This document shows, piece by piece, positions 1-8,228 of a stretch of 64,000 bases of DNA. The stretch is from assembly GCF_017329605.1 (NCBI RefSeq), contig NZ_JAFMTY010000014.1, forward strand, positions 1 to 64,000, read 5' to 3'. Source of the DNA: Alicyclobacillus fructus. Its GTDB lineage: Bacteria > Bacillota > Bacilli > Alicyclobacillales > Alicyclobacillaceae. Position numbers and translations under genes: made by a program. Within the stretch, counting starts at the first letter, position 1. Each line of letters starts with the position of its first letter. A model generated the notes under the pieces. That model was not told the DNA's origin, did not search any database, and saw nothing but the letters and a program-made list of their open reading frames with translations.

Positions 1-55
1 TGGTGGATACCATTTTCTTTCTCTCAAGTTGGGGTGAAGTCCTTCTTTGTGCTCG

Positions 56-77
56 AAAAACCCTTGCCGCACAAGGG
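56..77 (-). terminator. Rho-independent terminator of the GntR-transporter operon
   Basis: A 6-bp stem (cccttg/caaggg) with a 5-nt loop is followed, on the minus strand, by five Ts. It lies about 40 bases past the stop of the last permease gene, so it probably ends that operon. No ATPase gene is seen between the permease and this site. Bases 1-118 otherwise hold nothing I can name. Confidence 0.7.
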
Positions 78-118
78 CTCTTGATTCTGCAAAAGGCTCG
101 CCATGAAAAGTGGATGGA

Positions 119-1009
119 TCAGGAGATCTTTCGATTGAGCCACCGCTGGACGCCATCTCCGAGGAGATTGAAGGACACGACGCTGAAAACAAGCGCAAGG
201 CCAGGAAACAGTACGAGCCACGGCGCCAATTGGAGATAACCTTGGGCTGACTGCAACATCGAGCCCCAGCTCGCGGTAGGAGGTTGTACTCCAAGGCCCA
301 AATATTCCAAGCTCGCCTCGGCCACAATGCTCGATGCCATAGCGAGCGTGGCCTGCACAATGATCGGGGTTAAAGCATTTGGGAGAATGTGGCGAAAAAT
401 AATCCGCACATGCGTACATCCAACAACCTTAGCGGCATCAATGTAGTCCTTGACCAGCTCTTGAAGCATTTGCGCTCGTGCCGTCCGGGCGAAAGTAGGT
501 ATGAGGCCAATTCCGATTGCGATCATGGCATTCCGAGAACCTGGGCCGAGCATGGCAGCGAGCACAAGAGCAAGAATGAGAAAGGGAAAAGCCTGAATCG
601 CGTCGATAATCCGCATGATCAACCACGTGTCAAGGATTCCCCGATAATACCCCGCAATCAGGCCGACAGGAACTCCTATTCCCACTCCAACAACGAGCGC
701 TCCGAGACTTACTTCCATAGATGTCCGTGTGCCAAACAAAATCCTGGACAATTGATCTCGTCCCAGTTGATCTGTACCAAACCAATGATGTGCCGATGGC
801 CCCTGCAGCACCGCGTTGTAGTCGACTTGATTAGGTCCATATGGCGCAATGTAAGGAGCGAATACTGCGACCACCAGAATCAAGAAAACCAAGATGGAAC
901 CAGCTAAGAGCGACGGATTGGCAGTACGAGCCCACCTTGAGAACCGAAAGCGTCCCATCGTGGACGACTGTTCCATGGGAAGGAAGTTGGGATCCGGCGC
1001 AAGACTCAT
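119..1009 (-). CDS. Peptide/nickel-type ABC transporter permease (DppC/OppC family)
   Basis: A 296-aa inner-membrane permease of a binding-protein-dependent importer. A long cytoplasmic N-terminus precedes the first membrane segment (about residues 33-55), and several more hydrophobic segments follow. The cytoplasmic EAA-type loop is visible as IDAAKVVGCTHVRIIFRHIL, and the C-terminal part has the DppC-family motif EYLGLGVQPP. The start overlaps the stop of the DppB-type gene by 4 bp, so the two permeases are translationally coupled and probably form a heterodimer. The ATP-binding subunits are not nearby and would have to be supplied from elsewhere. The family is clear; the substrate (peptide, nickel or oligosaccharide) cannot be told from sequence. 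Confidence 0.9.
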   Translation of the reverse strand: MSLAPDPNFLPMEQSSTMGRFRFSRWARTANPSLLAGSILVFLILVVAVFAPYIAPYGPNQVDYNAVLQGPSAHHWFGTDQLGRDQLSRILFGTRTSMEVSLGALVVGVGIGVPVGLIAGYYRGILDTWLIMRIIDAIQAFPFLILALVLAAMLGPGSRNAMIAIGIGLIPTFARTARAQMLQELVKDYIDAAKVVGCTHVRIIFRHILPNALTPIIVQATLAMASSIVAEASLEYLGLGVQPPTASWGSMLQSAQGYLQLAPWLVLFPGLALVFSVVSFNLLGDGVQRWLNRKIS

Positions 1010-1971
1010 CCGTCCATCCCCCCGTCTGTGCGGATGCGCGGGTCAATCCAGCTATACGTCATGTCAATGAGGAGATTTACAAGAATTACAATCAGTGCAG
1101 CAACTAACGCCGTTCCCTGCACGGTTGTGTAGTCCCGGCTAAAGACGCTCTGAACGAGAAGTTGACCAAATCCCGGCAAAGAGAACACCTGTTCCGTGAT
1201 CACAAGTCCGCCCAACAACCCGGCTATCTGAAGTCCACCGGCCGTGAGGACTGGTACAAGCGCGTTCGGCAGCGCGTGCCTTAAGGTGACACCTGCACCC
1301 TTGAGACCTTTGGCCCAGGCTGTTCGCACAAAATCTTCTCCAAGCGCGTCTACTAGGCTTGAGCGCAACATGCGCAAGAGAACCGCCGCCTCTCTTACAC
1401 CTGTTGCAAGACAGGGAAGTAACATGCACTCCAAATTTCTCAATGGATCTTGCCAGATTGGAACGTAGAGTGAGTTCGATACGATATGGAATTTTACGGT
1501 GAACAACAACAAGAACAGAATACCCAGCCAGAAAGGCGGCACCGAGATGCCCACTGTCGCTGCGAACATTGCGACGAAATCTGCCATGCGCCCTTTCTTG
1601 ACAGCAGCCACAATCCCGAGGGGAAACGCGATGAGAATCGCGACAATCATGGTGCCAAGCGCGAGTTCCACGGTAACGGGAAGCCGCTGCAAAATAAGTT
1701 GTGATACGGATTCGTGGTCGACTAATGAAGTTCCAAGGTTCCCTCGCAAAACGTTTAACAGCCATGTGACGTACTGGATGAATATAGGTTTGTCGAGGCC
1801 CATCTGCGCATCCAATGCACGGATTGCTTGTGGAGTGGCATCTTGGCCCAGCAGAATCTCTGCTGGGTTGCCCGGGATGAGATGGATGAAGCTAAAAACC
1901 ATGATGCTGAGAAAAAACAGGACTGGTATCGTTGTGATCAGTCGTTCGACCACATAGCGCACACGACTCAC
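1006..1971 (-). CDS. Peptide/nickel-type ABC transporter permease (DppB/OppB family)
   Basis: A 321-aa membrane permease with an N-terminal anchor (about residues 13-33), a periplasm-facing loop and five further hydrophobic segments. The family motif GNLGTSLVDHESV and the EAA-type loop (EDFVRTAWAKGLKG followed by RHALPN) are present. Its stop overlaps the start of the DppC-type gene. It follows the binding-protein gene by 54 bp containing a stable hairpin, which may set the ratio of binding protein to permease. Partner of the DppC-type subunit; substrate unknown. Confidence 0.9.
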   Translation of the reverse strand: MSRVRYVVERLITTIPVLFFLSIMVFSFIHLIPGNPAEILLGQDATPQAIRALDAQMGLDKPIFIQYVTWLLNVLRGNLGTSLVDHESVSQLILQRLPVTVELALGTMIVAILIAFPLGIVAAVKKGRMADFVAMFAATVGISVPPFWLGILFLLLFTVKFHIVSNSLYVPIWQDPLRNLECMLLPCLATGVREAAVLLRMLRSSLVDALGEDFVRTAWAKGLKGAGVTLRHALPNALVPVLTAGGLQIAGLLGGLVITEQVFSLPGFGQLLVQSVFSRDYTTVQGTALVAALIVILVNLLIDMTYSWIDPRIRTDGGMDG

Positions 1972-1980
1972 CTTCTAACT

Positions 1981-2008
1981 GGGCCTCTGTACCGAAGCAC
2001 AGAGGCCC
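1981..2008 (-). promoter_or_regulatory. Intercistronic hairpin between binding protein and permeases
   Basis: A perfect 10-bp stem (gggcctctgt/acagaggccc) with an 8-nt loop lies in the 54-bp gap between the solute-binding-protein stop and the permease start. There is no T-run on the minus strand. An mRNA-stabilising or partial-attenuation element is more likely than a full terminator; such hairpins often keep binding-protein mRNA in excess. Confidence 0.6.
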
Positions 2009-2025
2009 TTTACGATAATGACGGC

Positions 2026-3579
2026 TTACGAAAGCCACATGGAGTAAAGGCGGAAGACTCCGTCTGGATACGACTGAAACCCGTGCAGTTGCCTTGCATA
2101 AGCGTAGGTGTTATTAGGAAAGTACAGGAAGATATACGGATCTTGACGGTGCAGTTCTTGAACAAACGCATCGTAATAAGCTTTTCTCTGCGGCATCGAC
2201 AACGTCTGGCGAGCTTCGTCGAGCAACTTATCTGCTGTCGGATCGCTAAAGTTTGATCCATTTTGCGCTCCGCCCGTATGCCAGAACTGATACGCGTTAT
2301 TGTCTGGGTCGATGCGCCCTGACCATCCTAGAGCTGACGCCTGAAAATCGTGATTGGTGTTGTTTGCAAGCAGCGTACCAAATTCAAGTTGCTGAATGTT
2401 CATTTGAATGTGATACGGTTGGAGCATGCTCTGCACGATCTGAGCAATTTCAGTTGAAACAGGATTGTTAGCAGTTTGGAGTGTAAAGGTGAATCCGTTT
2501 GGATCTCCGGCTTCCCTCAAGTATTTCACTACAAGTTGTGAGTTGGGCGCAGGAGGTAGATCCAAGGAACGATTAAAGACGGGTGATTCAGGACTGAAGG
2601 GCCCCCACGCAGGAGTCGCTTCGCCCTTCAGCGCGACGTTCACCAACAATGAACGATTGATCGCAGCGTCCACGGCCAGTCTCAGGTATTTGTTATTAAA
2701 GGGAGGTTGAGTCACATTCAAATAAATCCCTTGATACCCGAGGCCGGGTTGATTCGACACAACAAAATTTTTATCTTTTTCTAATAATGAAAGTTGTTGA
2801 GCAGGAACCTGATCAGCCAACTGAATGCTTCCGTTCTCCAGGTTGGTAATTTCCACGTTTGGGTCTGTAAAAATCTTGAATGTTACCTCATTCAGTTTCG
2901 GCTTACCTTTCCAATAGTGCGGGTTGGCAACAAGTGTAATATGATCGCCTTTTACACGGCTAGAAAACGCGAATGGTCCCGTTCCGACTGGATGCTCGGG
3001 ATAATTGGCGCCTTCCTTTTTGACCGCTGTCGGGGAAACCATCATGCCGGCGCGATCCGTAAGAACAGCGAGAAGCGGACTGTAGGGGTGGGATAACCGA
3101 ATGACAACCGTGTACGGCCCCGGGGTCTCGATACTCTCGATAGACGAAAGCTCGCTCTTCCTCGCCGATGTTGGGGCCATATCACGTGTCAGGTTGAACT
3201 TAACAGCTTCTGCGTTGAACGGTGTGCCATCTTGAAACTTGATGCCCCTGCGCAGCTGGAACGTGTAAACAAGTCCATCCTTTGATATCGAGTACGATTG
3301 AACGAGGTTGGGAACGATTTTCCCACTCGGCGTGAGCGCGAAGAGCGTGTCGTAGATATTGGCCATCACCTGCCGGTCGACAAGCGCACTCGAGAGCGCT
3401 GGGTCGAGTGTGGCCGGATCCGCTTGTAGACCCACTGTAAGAGTCGTCACGCGAGTATCGGCTGCGGCAGGAGTAGGTTGTTTCATTGAGCCTGGCGAAG
3501 CATGTACGTCGCCACACCCAGCCACAACCCCTATTAACGAGATTGCGGTCAATGCACCGAACCATCGATTGCGTGCCAT
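2026..3579 (-). CDS. Extracellular solute-binding lipoprotein, family 5 (peptide-type)
   Basis: A 517-aa SBP_bac_5-type lipoprotein that captures substrate outside the membrane and delivers it to the two downstream permeases. The signal peptide ends in the lipobox VVAGC with lipidated Cys22. The mature part shows family hallmarks: GLQADPATLDPALSS near the N-terminus, LVQSYSISKDGLVYTFQLR, and GTGPFAF in the middle. Length is normal for the family. It starts 15 bp after the GntR gene stop, so the regulator is the first gene of the same operon. Homologues bind oligopeptides, dipeptides, nickel or sugars, and the ligand here is unknown. Confidence 0.9.
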   Translation of the reverse strand: MARNRWFGALTAISLIGVVAGCGDVHASPGSMKQPTPAAADTRVTTLTVGLQADPATLDPALSSALVDRQVMANIYDTLFALTPSGKIVPNLVQSYSISKDGLVYTFQLRRGIKFQDGTPFNAEAVKFNLTRDMAPTSARKSELSSIESIETPGPYTVVIRLSHPYSPLLAVLTDRAGMMVSPTAVKKEGANYPEHPVGTGPFAFSSRVKGDHITLVANPHYWKGKPKLNEVTFKIFTDPNVEITNLENGSIQLADQVPAQQLSLLEKDKNFVVSNQPGLGYQGIYLNVTQPPFNNKYLRLAVDAAINRSLLVNVALKGEATPAWGPFSPESPVFNRSLDLPPAPNSQLVVKYLREAGDPNGFTFTLQTANNPVSTEIAQIVQSMLQPYHIQMNIQQLEFGTLLANNTNHDFQASALGWSGRIDPDNNAYQFWHTGGAQNGSNFSDPTADKLLDEARQTLSMPQRKAYYDAFVQELHRQDPYIFLYFPNNTYAYARQLHGFQSYPDGVFRLYSMWLS

Positions 3580-3594
3580 GTCGAATGAACCCCC

Positions 3595-4305
3595 TTAGGC
3601 TTTCTTATCGGACGCTAACGTGTCTAGAAATGTGTCGTCTGCATCCTTGAAGCGAGCCGATATGACCCGAAGATCTTTGGCAACGTGGTGCTTCATCGCT
3701 GAATGCGCACCGGCGCTATCCCCCCTTTCAATGCACTGCACAATCTCCTGATGGTCACTTACGATCTGAATGTCTAGATTAGGAACAAAAAGAACTGCCC
3801 TCCAATAGAATTGGATTAAATCGGTGATTTCTTGCATCGCTCTTATAATTCTTCGATTTCCAGACATCTGCCATATCTGCTCGTGGAATTCTTTGTTGAG
3901 CACTACAATGGCGTCCCAATCTTCCGCCACGAGTGCCTGTTCTGTATTGACAACATTCTCATGCAGCACAGCAATCGAACGCGGATCGACCTTTTCAGCA
4001 GCACGCGCAGCTGCAGTCGGTTCAAGCGCAAGCCTCATCTCGTACAATTCCGCAAAGTCACGATACGTGGGCTGAAATACTCGAACTCCGTCTACATCCT
4101 CTACGAGCAATTCTCTTTGAATGAGAAGTCTTATCGCCTCACGAACAGGGCTTCGGCTGACGTGGAGTTTCTCTGCAATGTGCGTTTCCACTACCTTATC
4201 GTTGGGATGAAATTCACCCGACAAGATGGCGTGATATAAGTACCTGTACACCTGCTTAACCAACGGCTCGCTCCGTTGAATGGCCGCCACGAATCGCCTC
4301 TCCAT
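3595..4305 (-). CDS. GntR-family (FadR-type) transcriptional regulator
   Basis: A 236-aa regulator with an N-terminal winged helix (ILSGEFHPNDKVVETHIAEKL, then VSRSPVREAIRLL, about residues 28-67) and an all-helical FadR-type (FCD) ligand-binding domain carrying the metal-binding-type residues of that fold (YEMRLALEP, EFHEQIWQ). It opens the operon with the ABC transporter and probably controls it and itself in response to the imported compound or a catabolite. The ATG at 4305 has a weak ribosome site. A GTG 18 bp further in, behind GGAGAGG, is a credible alternative start, giving a protein beginning VAAIQRSEP. Confidence 0.88.
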   Translation of the reverse strand: MERRFVAAIQRSEPLVKQVYRYLYHAILSGEFHPNDKVVETHIAEKLHVSRSPVREAIRLLIQRELLVEDVDGVRVFQPTYRDFAELYEMRLALEPTAAARAAEKVDPRSIAVLHENVVNTEQALVAEDWDAIVVLNKEFHEQIWQMSGNRRIIRAMQEITDLIQFYWRAVLFVPNLDIQIVSDHQEIVQCIERGDSAGAHSAMKHHVAKDLRVISARFKDADDTFLDTLASDKKA

Positions 4306-4308
4306 CCC

Positions 4309-4329
4309 GTCGACTGTCGACCGTCGACC
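4309..4329. repeat. Three tandem GTCGAC-containing heptamers before the GntR start
   Basis: Three consecutive 7-mers (GTCGACT, GTCGACC, GTCGACC) lie directly upstream of the GntR start codon, between it and the predicted promoter. GTCGAC is itself palindromic. The block would sit in the 5' untranslated region next to the start codon and could be an operator or a translational control element; this is inference. Confidence 0.6.
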
Positions 4330-4349
4330 AATTGTCTATTGTGAACTTC

Positions 4350-4379
4350 ATTATAAGCGCAACATATCAACGAAATCAA
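4350..4379 (-). promoter_or_regulatory. Sigma-A promoter of the GntR-ABC transporter operon
   Basis: On the minus strand TTGATT (4374-4379) and TATAAT (4350-4355) are separated by 18 bp. The predicted transcription start is about 35 bp before the GntR ATG, leaving the heptamer block and an AT-rich stretch in the leader as possible operator sequence. Confidence 0.65.
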
Positions 4380-4463
4380 TTCATTCTGAAATCATACCCG
4401 CTACATATCTACGATTCTACGAAGGGAGCCCGGCTTCCAGGCTCCCATAGCTTTGCGACGACC

Positions 4464-4922
4464 TTAAGTCCCAAGTTCGCCTTCCACGAACGACGTGCAA
4501 TACGCGCAGCGCACGGCCTCAAGCGGAATCTCGGATCGGCAAAAGCGACAGGTTTTCGTGGTGGGTGCCTTTGCGGGCTCTGCCTTCTTGAAACGGCTGA
4601 GTTGCCGAATGGCGATAAAAATCACAAGCGAAATGATGAGAAAATTCACGACCGTATTGAGGAACGAGCCGTACTGGATGATGGGGGCACCTGCGGCCTT
4701 GGCCGCGGCCAGCGAGGCATAATGCTTGCCAGACAAGTTGATATACAGGTTGCTGAAGTCGACTTTGCCGAGCAGCAAACCGATCGGCGGCATGATCACG
4801 TCGTTGACGAGCGCCGTGATCATCTGCCCAAACGCTCCGCCGATGATGACCGCGACAGCCAGGTCCATCACGTTGCCGCGGCGAATGAACGCTCGAAAAT
4901 CCTTGAAAAACTCTCGAAACAC
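4464..4922 (-). CDS. mscL: Large-conductance mechanosensitive channel MscL with C-terminal zinc-ribbon tail
   Basis: A 152-aa membrane channel that releases solutes on hypo-osmotic shock. Residues 1-112 are standard MscL: N-terminal helix MFREFFKDFRAFIRRGNVMD, first membrane helix about 19-42, periplasmic loop, second helix about 88-108. Unlike the usual ~130-aa protein it carries a tail with C125-x2-C128-x10-C139-x2-C142, a zinc-ribbon pattern. The cytoplasmic bundle that normally ends MscL is thus replaced or extended by a putative metal-binding module. It lies 58 bp downstream of recR on the same strand. A GC-rich inverted repeat (4424-4446) lies past the stop, without a T-run. Confidence 0.93.
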   Translation of the reverse strand: MFREFFKDFRAFIRRGNVMDLAVAVIIGGAFGQMITALVNDVIMPPIGLLLGKVDFSNLYINLSGKHYASLAAAKAAGAPIIQYGSFLNTVVNFLIISLVIFIAIRQLSRFKKAEPAKAPTTKTCRFCRSEIPLEAVRCAYCTSFVEGELGT

Positions 4923-4980
4923 TCCCGTACCTCCTGCACTTGATCAGAACCGCACCGAGCGGGCCCGGTTGCGCAGCCCT

Positions 4981-5580
4981 TTACAGCGCCCGCCTGCCCT
5001 CGAGCGCTTTGGCGAGCGTGACCTCGTCTGCGTACTCGAGATCCCCACCCACCGGCAGCCCGTGCGCGATGCGCGTCAGCTTGATCTGAAACGGCTTCAG
5101 CAGTCGCGAGATGTACATCGCCGTCGCCTCGCCCTCGACGTTGGGGTTCGTCGCGAGAATCACCTCGTCGATCTCGTTCTCCCCCACGCGCGTCACCAAT
5201 TCCCGAATGCGGATGTCCTGCGGCCCCACGCCTTCCATCGGGGAGATGGCGCCGTGAAGCACGTGGTACAACCCTTGATACTCCCGCGTACGCTCCATCG
5301 CGATCACGTCCCTCGGCTCCTGCACGACGCAGATGACGCGGCGATCCCGGCGAGGATCGCGGCAGATGGCGCAGGGAGACGCCTCGGTGATGTTGCAGCA
5401 GACGGCGCATTCCGTCAGCCCGGTCTTGAGATCGATCAGCGCCTTGGCAAAGGCCCGAACGTCTTCCTCGGTCATCTCCAGGACGTGAAACGCCAGGCGC
5501 GCGGCCGTCTTCGGTCCCACGCCAGGCAGCTTCATAAAGTGTTCGATGGCCCGCGCCACCGGCTCCGGATAGCCGTACAT
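4981..5580 (-). CDS. recR: Recombination mediator protein RecR
   Basis: A 199-aa protein that works with RecO and RecF to load RecA on gapped DNA. It has an N-terminal helix-hairpin-helix ([15 protein letters not shown], about residues 18-32), a Cys4 zinc finger (C58-x2-C61 and C70-x2-C73) and a Toprim domain ending in the [15 protein letters not shown] region. Length is typical. It starts 2 bp after the ybaB stop, in the conserved dnaX-ybaB-recR operon. Confidence 0.97.
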   Translation of the reverse strand: MYGYPEPVARAIEHFMKLPGVGPKTAARLAFHVLEMTEEDVRAFAKALIDLKTGLTECAVCCNITEASPCAICRDPRRDRRVICVVQEPRDVIAMERTREYQGLYHVLHGAISPMEGVGPQDIRIRELVTRVGENEIDEVILATNPNVEGEATAMYISRLLKPFQIKLTRIAHGLPVGGDLEYADEVTLAKALEGRRAL

Positions 5581-5582
5581 CG

Positions 5583-5894
5583 TCAGAACATCCCCGGCAG
5601 GTTGAGGCCGCGGGTGTACTTGCCCATGACCTCTTCCGCGAGATGGTTCGCCTTTTCAGCGGCGTCCTGAATCGCCACCAGGATCAAATCCTGCAGCATG
5701 TCCACATCATCCGGCGACACGACGCTTTTGTCGATCTCGACCGCGACCACGTCCTTGTGTCCGTTCATCCGCACCTTGACAGCGCCGCCACCCGCCGTGC
5801 CTTCCACCACCTGCTCTCCGAGCGACGCCTGCGCCTTCAGGATTTCCTCCTGCATCTTCTTCGCCTGACGCATCAACTGGTTCATATTTTTCAT
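5583..5894 (-). CDS. YbaB/EbfC-family nucleoid-associated protein
   Basis: A 103-aa small basic-acidic protein that forms DNA-binding dimers in homologues. It matches the family throughout: [15 protein letters not shown] at the N-terminus, [21 protein letters not shown] in the middle and [20 protein letters not shown] near the end. It overlaps the dnaX stop by 4 bp and is followed directly by recR, the arrangement found across Firmicutes. Confidence 0.95.
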   Translation of the reverse strand: MKNMNQLMRQAKKMQEEILKAQASLGEQVVEGTAGGGAVKVRMNGHKDVVAVEIDKSVVSPDDVDMLQDLILVAIQDAAEKANHLAEEVMGKYTRGLNLPGMF

Positions 5895-7633
5895 CGGTCG
5901 TCTCCCTCGTCTTCCACCGTCACTTTGTCGGATCCGAACAAATCGATGGCCAACTGCACCACATCCGGCGCTTGAGCTTCATCTTCCTCGCGCGATCCGG
6001 CCTCCTCCGCGAGGGCCGGAGCCAACGAGGCGGCAAACTCCTCCCAGTCGGCCTGCAAGATGGCAAACAACTGCACCTGCCGGCCAAGCACCCCGGCCAA
6101 AGCAGCCTCAATGGCCGCGCGATCCGCCTGTTTCATGACGGCCTCGCGGTGAATGCGGCTCTTGAACGAAAGCACCACGGCATGCGGCGTGACGAGCGCC
6201 ACCTCGCCGTGCAAAAGCCACGCGTGCGTCTGCACGCGTTGCGATTTGACCGACGCGAGCACGTCCTGCCAGCCGTCGCGAAGCTTGCGCTCGAGCGCCT
6301 CGTCGCGATCGCGATACAGCCGCGCGAGGGTCTCCCGCTTTCGGTGCGCGGAGGTGCGGGCCGGCGCGGCGCGGGCACTGGGCTTAGGCGCGTCAGAAGC
6401 CGATCGGGCGGCATCGGCCGACACAGGGGTCTCCACAACAGGCGCTTCCACGGCTTCCACAGCGGTCCGCGCCAGCGGCGCGGGGCGGCCTCCTTCGCCG
6501 CGGTGGGCGTCACCCTCGGGGACAGGCTGAGCCGGTTCAAGCGTTCTTCTTTCGGCCGCAAGTCCCATCAGCACCGCTTCCAGCGCGAGCCGGGGTTCCT
6601 CGACGTACCGCAGCTGCGTGTACAGCTCGCCCAGCCGCCGCATCGCGGCGAGCAGCCAATCAACGGTGACGTCGTCCCGAGATGCGACCGGAAGATACGG
6701 ATTGAGCGGCTTGCCACTCAGCGCGTCCGGTTTGCGCGACAGCTTGACGATAAACAAATCGCGCACCACTTGCAACAAGTCGTGCACGATGCGGCTCGCG
6801 TCCTTGCCGGATGCGTACCACTGCCCGAGCCGTTCCATGACCGTAAGAAACGAACGTCCGGCGAGATCGCCGACGAGCGCGACCAGCGATCCGATGTCGA
6901 CACTGCCGACGACATCCGCGACGGTGGCGTCGTCGATCCGCCCGTTCCCGAAAGCGGCCGCCTGCTCGAAGAGCGCGAGCGCGTCGCGCAACCCGCCGTC
7001 GGCGGCTTCGGCCAGGCGCCAGAGCGCGGAGTCCGCGGCTTCGATTCCTTGACGCTGCGCCACGAGCCGGAGCCTGTCCACGATGGCCTCCGGCGCGATA
7101 CGGCGAAAGTCGAAGCGCTGACAGCGCGAGATGATGGTGGCAGGGAGGCGGTGGGGCTCGGTGGTGGCAAGCACGAACAAGACATGAGCCGGCGGCTCCT
7201 CCAATGTCTTGAGGAGCGCGTTGAACGCCTCCTGAGTCAGCATGTGGACCTCGTCCACAATGTAGACCTTTTTCTTGGCCATCGTGGGGAGGTAGTGGAC
7301 GTGATCGCGCAGATCACGGATCTCGTCGACGCCGCGGTTGGACGCCGCGTCGATCTCCTGAACATCCACGTTCGATCCGCGCTGGATGCTCGTGCAGGCC
7401 TCGCAGGCGTTACAGGGCTCGACGCCGTCTATCGGATCGAGGCAGTTGACCGCCTTGGCCAACAGCTTCGCCGTGCTCGTCTTTCCCGTACCGCGCGGCC
7501 CGCAAAAGAGGTATGCATGCGCCAACTGCCCGCTCTTCAGCGCGTTGGTCAGCGTCTGACGCACGTGCGGCTGTCCGACCAAGTCCTCGAACGTCTGCGG
7601 GCGGTATGCGCGGTAGAGTGCCTGGTACGCCAT
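5891..7633 (-). CDS. dnaX: DNA polymerase III subunit gamma/tau
   Basis: A 580-aa clamp-loader ATPase subunit. Residues 1-240 form the AAA+ core: Walker A GPRGTGKTST (45-54), zinc-module cysteines C64, C74, C77 and C80, Walker B with DEVH (127-130), sensor-1 ATTEP (156-160) and the SRC arginine-finger motif (169-171). Domain III follows, then a low-complexity Ala/Pro linker and a C-terminal tau-like region. The stop overlaps the ybaB start. I see no obvious frameshift slippery site, so only one product is predicted. In Bacillus dnaX lies directly downstream of tadA and the SRP RNA; here a sensor-kinase gene and a broken membrane gene intervene. Confidence 0.96.
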   Translation of the reverse strand: MAYQALYRAYRPQTFEDLVGQPHVRQTLTNALKSGQLAHAYLFCGPRGTGKTSTAKLLAKAVNCLDPIDGVEPCNACEACTSIQRGSNVDVQEIDAASNRGVDEIRDLRDHVHYLPTMAKKKVYIVDEVHMLTQEAFNALLKTLEEPPAHVLFVLATTEPHRLPATIISRCQRFDFRRIAPEAIVDRLRLVAQRQGIEAADSALWRLAEAADGGLRDALALFEQAAAFGNGRIDDATVADVVGSVDIGSLVALVGDLAGRSFLTVMERLGQWYASGKDASRIVHDLLQVVRDLFIVKLSRKPDALSGKPLNPYLPVASRDDVTVDWLLAAMRRLGELYTQLRYVEEPRLALEAVLMGLAAERRTLEPAQPVPEGDAHRGEGGRPAPLARTAVEAVEAPVVETPVSADAARSASDAPKPSARAAPARTSAHRKRETLARLYRDRDEALERKLRDGWQDVLASVKSQRVQTHAWLLHGEVALVTPHAVVLSFKSRIHREAVMKQADRAAIEAALAGVLGRQVQLFAILQADWEEFAASLAPALAEEAGSREEDEAQAPDVVQLAIDLFGSDKVTVEDEGDDR

Positions 7634-7814
7634 GCTGGGCCTCCTTCCACCGATACTCTACCACAGGGAGGGGGCCCGTTTCACGGCGAGGCAGACGTGG
7701 AACGCCCGCCCAGAACGGAGGCAGGTGCGGTCCGAGAGGAGATTGTCCGCCATCATCGAATCTTCCCGTTGATCCAATCAACATCCCGCTGGACACTTGC
7801 AGGGAGGCGATTTT

Positions 7815-8227
7815 GTGGCGCCTGTCTTCGTCCTCCTCGCGCCTATCTTGGGCGCGCTGCTTTCGAACCTTGTCCCCGCGACAGCCGCGCCGCTCGCCGC
7901 CACTTGGTGGGGCCCCGTGCGATGGCGGGACCTCCTGCTGACGAGTGCAGGCGCACGCCGATCCTTCGCGCTAGGCATCATCTACAGCCTCGTCTACCTG
8001 CTGCTCCTTGTCGCCGCCCGCACCCATCGTGGCCTGGACTTGTACTTGGCGGTGCTTGGTTCGGCGCACTTCATTCGGCCGTCCAGGTGTTGGCCTACCA
8101 CGTGCCCTGGGCCCGCGCGTGGCCCGATCTGGCAATTGGCGTCTTGTTGATCATCACCCAGTCCATCACCAAGTTCTCCCGCAATGCGTGGGGCGCCGCC
8201 CTGTTTTGGACCGTGAGCAACTTCTAA
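7815..8227 (+). pseudogene. Frameshifted small integral membrane protein gene
   Basis: A GTG at 7815 follows the ribosome site GGGAGGCGA. The frame reads a hydrophobic protein (APVFVLLAPILGALLSNLVP, then a segment around IIYSLVYLLLLVAAR) up to about 8030. Beyond that this frame becomes non-hydrophobic and ends, while the next frame continues a convincing membrane sequence (GLVLGGAWFGALHSAVQVLA, then LAIGVLLIITQSITKF) to TAA at 8227. The total of 413 nt is not divisible by three. One small indel near 8020-8040 explains this, either real or a sequencing error. The intact product would be about 138 aa, and I do not recognise its family. It faces the kinase gene tail to tail. Confidence 0.6.
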
Positions 8228-8228
8228 A

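Noticed and set aside
5972-8227. Very long plus-strand frame opposite dnaX
   Set aside because: It is the antisense of dnaX in a GC-rich gene, with Arg/His-rich composition and no domain; only its last part (after about 8030) is used, as the end of the broken membrane gene.
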